Origin: Anaerolineales bacterium
GTDB taxonomy: Bacteria; Chloroflexota; Anaerolineae; Anaerolineales; Villigracilaceae
Length of the DNA stretch: 57,618 nucleotides
Reading direction: 5' to 3'
Assembly (NCBI GenBank): GCA_016927315.1
Contig: JAFGMV010000048.1
Span: 1 to 57,618, forward strand
In this document: in pieces, positions 1-8,558 of the stretch
Position numbering within the stretch: the stretch's first letter is position 1
Layout of the letters: each line of letters starts with the position of its first letter
Made by a program: the position numbers and the translations under genes
The notes under the pieces: model-generated
Databases searched by the model: none
What the model was told of the DNA's origin: nothing
Seen by the model: the letters and a program-made list of their open reading frames with translations, nothing else

Positions 1-91
1 AAAGTAAACTAAACTTGCTTGCGAAGTGACAAGCTTTGTTGTATAGTGAATTCAATTTAAGCAAACACAAAAAACCATCTGGGAAGTGCTT

Positions 92-907
92 ATGAGCAAG
101 CTGCGCGAGATGTTTGGATATTCCGGGTTGAAAGAAAAAAAATATCCATTGGTGGGGGAAAATTTTACCTTTCACCCTTCTAGATATAATTCCCTGACCG
201 GCTTTGAAAGTATTCACAGTACGAATACCTTTTCAACCGCCGCCCGGGCTTTTTCGCGTGAATATTTCCTGCGCTCAAAAGAATCCCCACAAGCATTACT
301 CCGGATCGTATTGACCCTTTTCTGGAACGGCTGCCTGCCGGCGCTGGATGCCCTGTTCAATTATGCCGAGAGTTTTGAAAATGCAATTCCAGCCAGTTCC
401 ACCGAAAACACAGTCGATACCTACAACCTGGGGAATTTTGGCCTGGCCTGGAACTGGGAAAATGATCCCCAACCCACCCATATCACCTTCCTGCGCAGCA
501 ACCTGCTGGTGACCCTTGAAGGGCATGCGCTGGGCGACAGGAACATCCAGGTCGCCCGGGAGATCGACCGGCGTCTGCAAATACTGGCTGTGGTTAAACG
601 CTACACAAACAGGAAGAACGGTTTCCTGAAAGCGTTCAGGAAAGCAGCCAACTTCAGGCCTTTCTCCAGCGACCACCGTATTGACCTGGGCCTGCAGCCA
701 TCTGGGGAACAATTCTTCTTCCGGAGCACCAGCGGTTCTGTCAACCGTGACCCGGACATCCCCAAGATGTGGTTCTTGCAAACCGGAGAAACCGGCGCGC
801 ACACCCTGACACTTTTCCGCACAGACGATGGTATTCTGCCCGAGAGAGAACAGGTTGAGTTCACCGTTGAAGAAAGGGAGGCCTGCCATGTCCCTGCAGC
901 TGAATAG
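92..907 (+). CDS. uncharacterised protein upstream of transglutaminase-like gene
   Basis: I do not recognise this family. The frame encodes about 271 residues from ATG 92; a GTG at 86 would add two codons. There is no signal peptide and no clear membrane segment. The product is rich in aromatic and basic residues and reads like a soluble cytoplasmic protein. Its 3' end overlaps the next gene by 20 bases, and that gene's Shine-Dalgarno (GAAAGGAGG) lies inside this ORF, so the two are probably co-transcribed and translationally coupled. That pairing suggests a joint function with the transglutaminase-like neighbour, but the sequence gives no direct clue to a reaction. The first 90 bases of the window are AT-rich and may hold the promoter. 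Confidence 0.6.
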   Translation: MSKLREMFGYSGLKEKKYPLVGENFTFHPSRYNSLTGFESIHSTNTFSTAARAFSREYFLRSKESPQALLRIVLTLFWNGCLPALDALFNYAESFENAIPASSTENTVDTYNLGNFGLAWNWENDPQPTHITFLRSNLLVTLEGHALGDRNIQVAREIDRRLQILAVVKRYTNRKNGFLKAFRKAANFRPFSSDHRIDLGLQPSGEQFFFRSTSGSVNRDPDIPKMWFLQTGETGAHTLTLFRTDDGILPEREQVEFTVEEREACHVPAAE

Positions 908-2210
908 CATTGAATTCAATTTCGACAAATCATCTGGGACGGTCGACGCCCTGAACTTGCGCATCAATAAGGATTACATCCTGCCAACCCCCGAATTCTT
1001 ATCGACAAAACCGAGGCGGCTGGAACAATCCTGCGCCGCCTATGCAATCTCGGAGACCAAAGGCAAATCTATATATATCAAAGTAAATTTCAAGCTGCCG
1101 GCGGCGGGCCCACAGGAACAGACCTACCAGGTCAGGGCTATGGGAGGCGGCATCCTGGGAATGCTGCCGGAAACGATCGTAACCTTCCAGGCCAACACAC
1201 CCTCCCGGACGCAGTTCATCGAACTGAAAAACCGGCGTTTCAAAGCCATCGGAAAGCATGATGTCCGCTGGGAATGGAGTTGCAGGGCTGCGCTGCAGGA
1301 AAATAACGGCAGGTATACCTGGGACATTTGGAAACCACTGGCGCAATCGAACCACCGGGTATTCATTCTTCTCCATCCGCCTGCCGTACCCTGGACAAAT
1401 GGGCTCAACCAGACCAGCAATGCCTGGTCCGAACTGTTGGAGATTTGCTGCCAGATCGCGGGCGGCTGTAAAGATGAAGCCAGCGCGTTGAAAGCGCTCA
1501 CCAAAAGTGTTAATGCCGATTACAAACTCAAATACGATATCGAACTGGGGAAGGGACGCTACACACTGGCCTTTACGCAACGCGAATTCCAGTTATCAAA
1601 ATGGATCACCCAGGTCCTGCAGGGCAAGGCCCTGACGGTATTGAACAATACCTATCTTCCCGGGACAAAAGAAGAATACAACGAGGCCCTGATCGTCAAT
1701 TGCGAAGACTGCGGGCTGAGCCTGGCCATCATGGCCGCTGTCCTGGGCATCCCGGCGGAGACCCATTTTCATTTTCCCTTCGGCTACCTGCACTATGTCG
1801 AGCCAATTGGCCGGGGGAAATGCAACGACCCGTTTTACTACCAGGCTGCCGGTCACACAAAAGTGAGGAAACTACGTCCGGCCAAGGGCAAGGATTCGGC
1901 CAGGACCTTCTTCCAGTACCATATTTACGCCTGTCACGATAGCCGCTACTATGACGCCTGCATGAAGGAATGGCTGCCGGCCGGGGCAAGACTGGCCCTG
2001 CTGCTGGTCTGGGGACTGCTCTCCCTGATCACCCTGGGACAGGCCAGCGCCTTCAGGGAACGCGCCCTGGGCTGGCTGGTCAGCCTGACCCGAAATGAAT
2101 ATACCAAAAGTGTGATCGATACCAGCCAGGAATTTGAATGGACAGAAGCGGGGTACCCTTCCAACGTTGGCCATCCGGTAAAGATCAACGTCATCATTCA
2201 TGGGATATAA
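888..2210 (+). CDS. protein with transglutaminase-like Cys/His/Asp core
   Basis: About 440 residues. ATG 888 is preferred over the in-frame ATG 828 because GAAAGGAGG precedes it at good spacing. The first ~190 residues look like a beta-rich region without a recognised family. Around residues 270-330 the order is NCEDCGLS, then LGIPA, then YLHYVE, then NDP. This is the Cys...LGIPA...His...Asp arrangement of transglutaminase-like cysteine peptidase folds, so that fold is proposed; true activity is unknown. A hydrophobic stretch near residues 365-385 (LALLLVWGLLSLITLG) could be one membrane segment or a buried helix. It overlaps the upstream gene by 20 bases and is followed after 21 bases by a TIGR04076-like gene, so all three probably form one transcript. 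Confidence 0.55.
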   Translation: MSLQLNSIEFNFDKSSGTVDALNLRINKDYILPTPEFLSTKPRRLEQSCAAYAISETKGKSIYIKVNFKLPAAGPQEQTYQVRAMGGGILGMLPETIVTFQANTPSRTQFIELKNRRFKAIGKHDVRWEWSCRAALQENNGRYTWDIWKPLAQSNHRVFILLHPPAVPWTNGLNQTSNAWSELLEICCQIAGGCKDEASALKALTKSVNADYKLKYDIELGKGRYTLAFTQREFQLSKWITQVLQGKALTVLNNTYLPGTKEEYNEALIVNCEDCGLSLAIMAAVLGIPAETHFHFPFGYLHYVEPIGRGKCNDPFYYQAAGHTKVRKLRPAKGKDSARTFFQYHIYACHDSRYYDACMKEWLPAGARLALLLVWGLLSLITLGQASAFRERALGWLVSLTRNEYTKSVIDTSQEFEWTEAGYPSNVGHPVKINVIIHGI

Positions 2211-2231
2211 CGGGCCGCGGACAAAAACGAG

Positions 2232-2582
2232 ATGGAGAAACAAATGGACAAGCAGATCAGCGCAGACATCGAAGAAACCGGATTGAATAATTTCCAGGAA
2301 AAGTACCGCTGCCAGATTACCGTCCTGCGCAGAGACTTCCGTGAAGACCTGTACCAGCAGCATCCCTATGGGTGGGCCCAGCCCTGCGGCCGGTTGGAAG
2401 AAGGCCAGGTATTCGTTACAGAAAGCCGCTGGGACCCGCCGGAAGGCTTCTGCCAGTGGGCCTGGAGGGACCTGAGCCCGATCATCCAGAGCATCCACGG
2501 CGGGCACCCGGCCACCATGATCGCCTGCTGCACCGATGGGCTGCGCCCGGTCACTTTCAAACTGGAACGCATCGACGGCTAA
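2232..2582 (+). CDS. TIGR04076 family small protein
   Basis: A 116-residue protein. The closing part has the pattern I know from the TIGR04076 family: an ITVLRR opening strand, a GxxF segment, PEGFCQWAWRDL, then ACCTDGLRPVTFKLER at the C-terminus. These are conserved bacterial and archaeal proteins of unknown function, usually 90-110 residues, with paired cysteines (here CC near residue 99) that may bind metal or be redox active. The ATG at 2232 is used; an in-frame ATG at 2244 has a better placed GGAG and would shorten the protein by four residues. It sits 21 bases behind the transglutaminase-like gene in the same direction. Confidence 0.75.
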   Translation: MEKQMDKQISADIEETGLNNFQEKYRCQITVLRRDFREDLYQQHPYGWAQPCGRLEEGQVFVTESRWDPPEGFCQWAWRDLSPIIQSIHGGHPATMIACCTDGLRPVTFKLERIDG

Positions 2583-2899
2583 GGGAAGGACAGCTGGTTG
2601 CAGACCTCCCGCCGGTCTTCTGCCAGGCTCTCTACCCGGCCGTCCATCCTTCGGGAGGCTGTCCAGTGCACTCCAAGAAGACAAATAACCTGATCGCTTT
2701 TGACAGTCTTTCCGGTTGTTAACTGTCCCCCACACCCCGTCCCCTGCAATCACCTGCACCGGCAGCTCCTGTGCGGCAGTTCTTAACCGAAGCTGTCACT
2801 GTTCGCGAACAAAACTGTGACTGTTTTCCTGGCAAAGGAATGCGTGCAGGCTCCTTTCTTCGGGCTGTTCGTGATCACTATTCCGCTTTCCCGACTGGC

Positions 2900-2928
2900 T
2901 TGCCATCCACAGCCTTCTGTTGTATAGT
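2900..2928 (+). promoter_or_regulatory. sigma70-type promoter for DAHP synthase
   Basis: TTGCCA at 2900-2905 and TATAGT at 2923-2928 are separated by 17 bases, close to the housekeeping consensus, about 60 bases before the proposed start at 2989. The preceding ~300 bases (2583-2899) carry no supportable gene. Confidence 0.55.
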
Positions 2929-2944
2929 GGGGGGAGTTTTAATC

Positions 2945-2960
2945 CAGCCTGTTCAGGCTG
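2945..2960 (+). repeat. hairpin in DAHP synthase leader
   Basis: CAGCCTG, a two-base loop and CAGGCTG form a perfect 7-bp inverted repeat between the predicted transcription start (about 2935) and the start codon. It could be an operator or a leader hairpin; there is no U-run, so it is not an intrinsic terminator. Confidence 0.4.
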
Positions 2961-2988
2961 CCCTGAGTATGACCCAAATGGAAATCCG

Positions 2989-4347
2989 ATGACAAGTGAC
3001 TGGTGCCCTTCAAACTGGCGTTCAAAGCCGATCCTGCAGCAACCCGAGTACCCCGATCAAACGCTGCTGGAGCAAGTGGAAGCCGAACTACACCACAGTC
3101 CTCCGCTGGTCTTTGCAGATGAGATCGAAAAGCTGAAGGGCGAACTGGCCCGGGTTTCGCAGGGCCAGGCCTTCTTGATGCAGGGGGGAGACTGCGCCGA
3201 GAGCTTCGCAGAGTTCAACGCATCCAAGATCGAAAGAACCTTCAAGGTCCTGATGCAGATGGCAGTGGTACTGACTTTTGCCGGCGGCTGCCCGGTGGTG
3301 AAGGTTGCACGCCTGGCCGGGCAGTTCTCCAAACCGCGCACGGTCGACACAGAAATGATCGACGGGGTCGAACTGCCCTGCTACCGCGGCGACATGGTCA
3401 ACGACATTACTTTCAAGCCCGAATGCCGCACCCCTGATCCCCAACGGTTGCTCAAGGCATACAACCAATCAGCCATCACACTTAACCTGCTGCGGGCGTA
3501 TGCCAAGGGTGGCCTGAGTGACCTGAACCAGGTCCACAAGTGGAACCTGGAATTTGTTAAAGACAGTCCGCTCGGTGAGAAATTCCAGGACCTGGCTGAC
3601 CGGATCGGTGAAGCCCTGGCCTTTATGGAAGCCTGTGGTATTCACGTCCAGCAGAGAGCCAGCATCCGGGAGACTACCATCTATACCTCACACGAAGCGC
3701 TGCTGCTCAGATACGAACAGGCCATGACCCAGCAGGACCCGGAAAACGGCGGCTGGTATGACACCTCTGCGCATATGATCTGGATTGGGGACCGCACCCG
3801 CCAGGCAGATCATGCCCATATCGAATTCGCCCGCGGGCTGCAAAACCCGATCGGGCTCAAGGTTGGGCCGACGCTGGCGCCAGACGAACTCATGCGCCTG
3901 ATCGACCTGCTGGATCCGCAAAACCAGCCCGGGCGCCTGACGTTGATCGTCCGTATGGGAGCAAACCAGGTGGATGGGAAATTACCGCCCCTGATCCGTC
4001 GGGTCGAAGCCGAAGGACGCCGCGTGATCTGGAGCTGTGATCCCATGCATGGGAATACCGTCAAGACCTCCACCGGGATCAAGACCCGGAACTTCGAACA
4101 GGTGCTGGCAGAGGTGCAACGTTCCTTCGAAATTCACCATGCCGAGGGAACCCACCCCGGCGGCATTCATTGTGAAATGACCGGCCAAAATGTAACCGAG
4201 TGCCTCGGCGGTGCACAGGCCATCACCGAACAGGGTCTGGAAGACCAGTATGCCACCCGCTGCGACCCGCGTTTGAATGCCAAACAATCCCTCGAACTGG
4301 CCTTCCTGGTCTCGGACTTCCTGAAAAGATCACGCGCCGGGTCTTGA
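2989..4347 (+). CDS. 3-deoxy-7-phosphoheptulonate synthase, class II
   Basis: Condenses phosphoenolpyruvate and erythrose 4-phosphate to DAHP, the first step of the shikimate pathway. From ATG 2989 the product is 452 residues, the usual class II (plant/mycobacterial) length, and it opens with the typical [12 protein letters not shown]...QQPEYPD. Class II signatures are present in order: [57 protein letters not shown] and [22 protein letters not shown], covering the metal and substrate site residues Cys, His, Glu and Asp. A longer TTG-initiated frame from 2920 runs through the promoter -10 and is unlikely. The gene stands alone between its promoter and a convergent kinase gene. Confidence 0.93.
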   Translation: MTSDWCPSNWRSKPILQQPEYPDQTLLEQVEAELHHSPPLVFADEIEKLKGELARVSQGQAFLMQGGDCAESFAEFNASKIERTFKVLMQMAVVLTFAGGCPVVKVARLAGQFSKPRTVDTEMIDGVELPCYRGDMVNDITFKPECRTPDPQRLLKAYNQSAITLNLLRAYAKGGLSDLNQVHKWNLEFVKDSPLGEKFQDLADRIGEALAFMEACGIHVQQRASIRETTIYTSHEALLLRYEQAMTQQDPENGGWYDTSAHMIWIGDRTRQADHAHIEFARGLQNPIGLKVGPTLAPDELMRLIDLLDPQNQPGRLTLIVRMGANQVDGKLPPLIRRVEAEGRRVIWSCDPMHGNTVKTSTGIKTRNFEQVLAEVQRSFEIHHAEGTHPGGIHCEMTGQNVTECLGGAQAITEQGLEDQYATRCDPRLNAKQSLELAFLVSDFLKRSRAGS

Positions 4348-4556
4348 TGAGACATGAGCTGCCCTGAATTTGATATATCTGCTGTTCAAGGACTTTGAAG
4401 CGTTTCACCCCACCTTGCCTTTGCAAAGCACGGTCCGTCCAGCCCGACCGAATACCCGTAGGGCGCTCCTGATCAGAGATCACCAGGGGCTTTCTTCAAC
4501 AGTGCAAGACAATCATCGTGCGCTGCACAGGCGGTTTCAGGGGTTACAGGGAATTC

Positions 4557-6521
4557 TTATACGCCCGCCAGCGCCGTCACGAACTCGTTGGCAGTGGCGA
4601 AACGTTCTTCCGGTTTCTTGGCCATGGCTTTCTGGATGGCATATGCAGCCTGGCGAGGGATATCCGGCGCCGCCTCGCGAATATCCGGCGGCGGTGAGGT
4701 CATATGAGCCAGCAGCAGGGCGCCCGGGTCCGGTCTTTTGAAGGGCAGTTCCCCGGCCAGCAGCTGGTAGGCCATAATCCCCAGGGCATAGATATCTGCC
4801 CTGCCATCCAGTTCGGAAGAAGCCTGGATTTGTTCGGGAGCAATATAGTCAAAGGTCCCCAGGATATTGGTAGCGGTAATGCGCGTGTGCGCATCCACGA
4901 TCTTGGCGATACCGAAATCTGTCAAAACGGCCCGGCTTGGAATGGTAGATGTATCCAGAACCACATTGGAAGGTTTTACGTCGCGATGGACCAACCCCTG
5001 TTGGTGGGCATAATCCAGGGCCTTGGCAACATCACCCAGCAGCGAAAGAACTTCAGCATGCTGTAATCGGACCTTTTGTTTGAGCAGTTGATTAAGCGCC
5101 GGACCGGTCAGGTAATCCATCACAATAAAATAAATCCCGTTTTCCTGCCCAAATTCACGCACCTTGACCACGTTGGGATGATTCAGGCGAACGATGGCTT
5201 CTGCTTCTCGCAGGAAACGCCGCCGGAACTGTTCATCCGCCGCCAGGGTCGCAAGCAGCACCTTGATGGCAACTGTCTGCCCGGTAACCGGATCTTCCGC
5301 CCGGTAGACCTCGGCCATCCCTCCCCGGCCAATCAGTTCTTGTGTGCGGTAGGAAGGCAGATTCGGGCCGCTATCCAGGGCCATGGTCTGAGCCTCGGCT
5401 CTTATCTCAGCCGGGGTCTTTTGATAATCAATCTGGATTTTAAAGAAGAAGCGGTCGACAAAGCGCTGCAACTTCTTCCTGGCCGGCTGGAAGAGCGCCC
5501 CCACCGAAACAGCCGATACGGTCAGTGCAATCAGGGATTGATCTCCCTGCTGAACATTTTTGAACACCAGTGAAACAACTGCCAAGACAGCGGTAAAGAT
5601 AATCACCAGGCCGATGGTCAGCACGCCATAAACCAGAGAACGGTGAATAAGCAGGTCAATGTCAAATATCCGATAGCGTGCAATGGCAATGGCGATAAAG
5701 ACTGGCAGCATCAGGAACATGAAGATACCGAGCAGTCGTGACAGGATCGAAAAACTGGTCCCCAGGAGGGTATCAGCCTGCAAGGACGGTGCTGCCAGTA
5801 ACAGGAATTCAAAGATCAGAAACCACAAAAAGGGACCCAGGGCGCCTGTCAGGACCCAGCGTATCTGTTGTCTTTGCAGGAGAGCAGCCTGTCGCCGGTA
5901 GCGGTACACGGCGCTGAACATAGCCAACAGGTACCAGACGATCAAAAAGATGGAGTAATCCCTCACCCCTATTTCCATCCAATAAAAAGGAAATTTGGGG
6001 AAAAGATAAATTCCTGCCATAGACGCCGCCAAAACCGGCAGCAAATATTTCAACCAACCGGGCACGAACTTCCCATCTGGGAAAAGCATCATCAGTAGAA
6101 CAATCCCCATATCCCCCATCATCAGGACCAGGCCTCCCAATACTTCATACCCCTGTGTTTGGGCTGTGATATGGGCAAAGTTGGTAATGCGGGCTCCAAA
6201 AGTGATCAGGAAAAGTGAGGTCAGAATGGCGAACCAGTCATCAGAACGACGAATAAAGATCACACTGCCAATGAACCAGAAACCCAGTGTGAGCAGGATA
6301 TCCACTCCCAGGTCAAAACCTGCCAGGAAAAAAGCCGGGATCCCCAGGACGGTCTGAATGGCTTCAGCCCTGAAAATACGCAGCAGGGGTCCAAAGAGAA
6401 CCACACCCAGCACAAATATCAGATACCCGGTAACAGAAATCCATATGGCCACCAGGATAGCCCGCAAGACAGGCCGGTTCTTAAGAGAAGTTTGATTGGT
6501 AATCGGGTTTGTATGCATCAT
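4557..6521 (-). CDS. membrane Ser/Thr protein kinase with multi-TM sensor module
   Basis: 654 residues. The N-terminal ~340 residues contain about eight hydrophobic helices ending in ARYRIFDIDLLIHRSLVYG, a module familiar to me from the membrane input part of Chloroflexota NarL-type histidine kinases. The C-terminal ~260 residues are a PknB-type kinase: GRGGMAEVY (P-loop), AIKVL (ATP lysine), HRDVKPSN (catalytic loop), DFGIAK (metal Asp), a Thr-rich activation segment, then APEQ. There are no PASTA repeats. The kinase is presumably cytoplasmic and responds to a membrane signal. It has no operon partner; it converges on the DAHP synthase gene across about 210 bases with no convincing terminator. 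Confidence 0.9.
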   Translation of the reverse strand: MMHTNPITNQTSLKNRPVLRAILVAIWISVTGYLIFVLGVVLFGPLLRIFRAEAIQTVLGIPAFFLAGFDLGVDILLTLGFWFIGSVIFIRRSDDWFAILTSLFLITFGARITNFAHITAQTQGYEVLGGLVLMMGDMGIVLLMMLFPDGKFVPGWLKYLLPVLAASMAGIYLFPKFPFYWMEIGVRDYSIFLIVWYLLAMFSAVYRYRRQAALLQRQQIRWVLTGALGPFLWFLIFEFLLLAAPSLQADTLLGTSFSILSRLLGIFMFLMLPVFIAIAIARYRIFDIDLLIHRSLVYGVLTIGLVIIFTAVLAVVSLVFKNVQQGDQSLIALTVSAVSVGALFQPARKKLQRFVDRFFFKIQIDYQKTPAEIRAEAQTMALDSGPNLPSYRTQELIGRGGMAEVYRAEDPVTGQTVAIKVLLATLAADEQFRRRFLREAEAIVRLNHPNVVKVREFGQENGIYFIVMDYLTGPALNQLLKQKVRLQHAEVLSLLGDVAKALDYAHQQGLVHRDVKPSNVVLDTSTIPSRAVLTDFGIAKIVDAHTRITATNILGTFDYIAPEQIQASSELDGRADIYALGIMAYQLLAGELPFKRPDPGALLLAHMTSPPPDIREAAPDIPRQAAYAIQKAMAKKPEERFATANEFVTALAGV

Positions 6522-6761
6522 GCTTTAACTTCTATTTTATTATCCTATCAAAAGAGCATCCAGAATAGATACACTTTTACAAGGTTTTCAAAACAGGGAA
6601 GAGCCTACCCATTCTTCACTGTAATAATATACGCAAGTCGCCCGGAATAGTTTCACGTGCTTTCATCCATACAACGAATTCGAGTCGACAGGTATTCGCA
6701 ACCGGTGCCCTCAGTTTCATTTCAGGTCCAGGGCTAAAACTTATCCACCTGCCAGAAATCA

Positions 6762-6792
6762 TTTACAATCTTCTGGTCTTAGCAGATATAAT
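6762..6792 (+). promoter_or_regulatory. promoter upstream of terC
   Basis: TTTACA at 6762-6767 and a perfect TATAAT at 6787-6792, spaced 19 bases (18 if read as TTACAA), about 40 bases before the start. The rest of 6522-6761 shows no gene and no yybP-ykoY manganese riboswitch core. Confidence 0.45.
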
Positions 6793-6833
6793 TGAATGTA
6801 ATTTTTAAAATATGAACCGGAGGACCGTACTCT

Positions 6834-7616
6834 ATGGAATGGTTATCACAACCTGAAACCTGGATCGCTTTGCTGACACTGATAATCCTTGAACTGGTGT
6901 TGGGGGTTGATAATGTTATCTTTATCTCGATCCTGGCAGGGAAACTTCCCAAAGAACAACAAGCCCGGGGACGCTCAACCGGTCTGGCGCTGGCGGTAAT
7001 CTCCCGGATCATATTGCTGCTTTCGATCGCATGGGTGATCGGATTGACCACGCCGCTCTTTTCAATCTTCCATTTTTCGATCTCTGGCCGTGACCTGATC
7101 CTGATCTTGGGCGGGTTGTTCCTGCTCGCCAAGAGCACGCATGAAATCCACCAGAAGCTGGAAGGCATCGAAGGCCATGCCTCTGCAAAAATCAAAGCCT
7201 CATTTACCAGTGTGATTATACAGGTGATGCTCCTGGATGTCGTATTCTCTCTTGATTCTGTTATCACTGCGGTTGGGATGGCCGAACACATAGAGATCAT
7301 GATCACGGCTGTGGTCATCGCGGCGGTGGTCATGGTTATCTCTGCCAACCCGATTGGCGATTTCGTGGAGGGACACCCTACGATCAAAATGCTGGCGCTT
7401 TCTTTCCTGTTATTAATTGGCTTCACATTGATCGTCGAAGGCCTGCACCAGCACATTCCGAAAGGGTATATTTACTTTGCGATGGCTTTCTCAGTGTTTG
7501 TCGAACTGCTGAACATACGGTTGAGAAAAGATAGCGAACCGATCAAGCTTCACGATGCCTATATAGAAACACCAGCAAAAAGGACCGCAAAAAAGACCGC
7601 GAATAAGTCTGCTTGA
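6834..7616 (+). CDS. TerC family integral membrane protein
   Basis: 260 residues with about seven membrane helices. The two TerC signature acidic motifs are present: ELVLGVDNVIF near residue 20 and LDVVFSLDS near residue 135, whose aspartates lie in the membrane and are thought to carry metal ions. TerC/YkoY/Alx relatives are linked to tellurite resistance and, in better studied cases, to manganese export. The C-terminal tail is Lys/Ala/Thr rich and probably cytoplasmic. A start at ATG 6834 follows AACCGGAGGACC, a good ribosome binding site. The gene is monocistronic with its own promoter and terminator. Confidence 0.9.
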   Translation: MEWLSQPETWIALLTLIILELVLGVDNVIFISILAGKLPKEQQARGRSTGLALAVISRIILLLSIAWVIGLTTPLFSIFHFSISGRDLILILGGLFLLAKSTHEIHQKLEGIEGHASAKIKASFTSVIIQVMLLDVVFSLDSVITAVGMAEHIEIMITAVVIAAVVMVISANPIGDFVEGHPTIKMLALSFLLLIGFTLIVEGLHQHIPKGYIYFAMAFSVFVELLNIRLRKDSEPIKLHDAYIETPAKRTAKKTANKSA

Positions 7617-7626
7617 AATCAGCCCG

Positions 7627-7656
7627 GCCCCTTTGCACCTGCCAAAGGGGCTTTTT
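7627..7656 (+). terminator. intrinsic terminator after terC
   Basis: GCCCCTTTG pairs with CAAAGGGGC around a 7-base loop, followed by TTTTT. It lies 10 bases after the TerC stop codon. Confidence 0.85.
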
Positions 7657-8555
7657 ACCAACCACAGGAGCAGGGATGAAATAGTTCAATTATGAATGGG
7701 TTTGGAAGTAAAATCACCACAGGGGCTTAAAGGAAGAAACGACAAAATCCGTTTATTAATGCCTGACAGGGGCCCGTGTTGGATCCCTGCCGGCCGCATA
7801 CAGGAAATTTCCATAAAATACAACCTGCCTGTTCCTGATAAGATATTCCTGTTTACATATTCGTTATCCACAAACCTGGGAAGTCCCCTCGCTGAGGGGA
7901 CTTCCTAAGACATTGTACCGCAGGTCCAAAGCGGGGACGGACACCTACGGCTCCTGCAGCAGAGTTCGGTGGCCCTGCCACAGCGCAAAAGCGGGGATAA
8001 TGATCAGGTCTTCCGTACAACCTTCCCCACACCGCCGAAGCGCCTTATCCAAGATCGGATAATGCACCTGTTCTATTGAGATAACAAGATATGCCAGAAC
8101 AGTGTCTTGCCCACACCGACCTGGCAGATCTTTCTCCTTACAACCACCCTCCCTCATTCTCCATCGGAAAGATTTGATTGTATGGATGGCGCCCGGCAGT
8201 ACCTTTCTGGGAGGAGAATCGGGGAACAAGAAAGACTGACCGGATGCGATAAAACCCGTTTAGACGCTTGATCTCCTCAAGATACCTACATAATACGGCA
8301 GCTTTCCCATTGGAACACGAGACTAAAATCGGGTTTTATCCCCCTCTCAAAGACTATCAGTCAACAGTTACCGACCCCTCCACAGTATGCCAGTCGATAC
8401 CTGCAAAACCCCTCCAAGGAAGGATGTGAAAATCGTTCTGCAGGCTAAAACTACTCCACCTGATATCGTCTATACTGTATGTAGTGGTTGATGATGATGG
8501 CTGCATCTATGTTCCCTTACTCAAACTTGTATAATTAATTCATCAACAAGAGACC
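7657..8555. other. long intergenic region without supportable gene
   Basis: About 900 bases. Short open frames exist on both strands (for example 7945-8229 minus), but none has recognisable motifs or a ribosome binding site. The only clear structure is the perfect hairpin at 7879-7905. It may be an eroded gene; no function is proposed. Confidence 0.5.
7879..7905. repeat. perfect 12-bp inverted repeat
   Basis: GGAAGTCCCCTC and GAGGGGACTTCC pair perfectly around a 3-base loop (GCT). There is no T-run on either side, so terminator function is uncertain. No gene lies within 200 bases on either side. Confidence 0.6.
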
Positions 8556-8558
8556 GTG

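Noticed and set aside
296..967. Long minus-strand ORFs opposite the first genes (also 1872-2759, 21280-22266 and 22502-23251)
   Set aside because: Antisense shadows of codon-biased GC-rich genes; no motifs or ribosome sites.
6522..6833. Possible yybP-ykoY manganese riboswitch before terC
   Set aside because: The characteristic GGGGAGUAG and CUACC elements are not present; only a promoter and ribosome site are seen.
7945..8229. 94-residue minus-strand ORF
   Set aside because: No ribosome site, no family motifs, atypical composition, and it lies alone in a 900-base gap. A fragment resembling a P-loop in another frame is too short to use.
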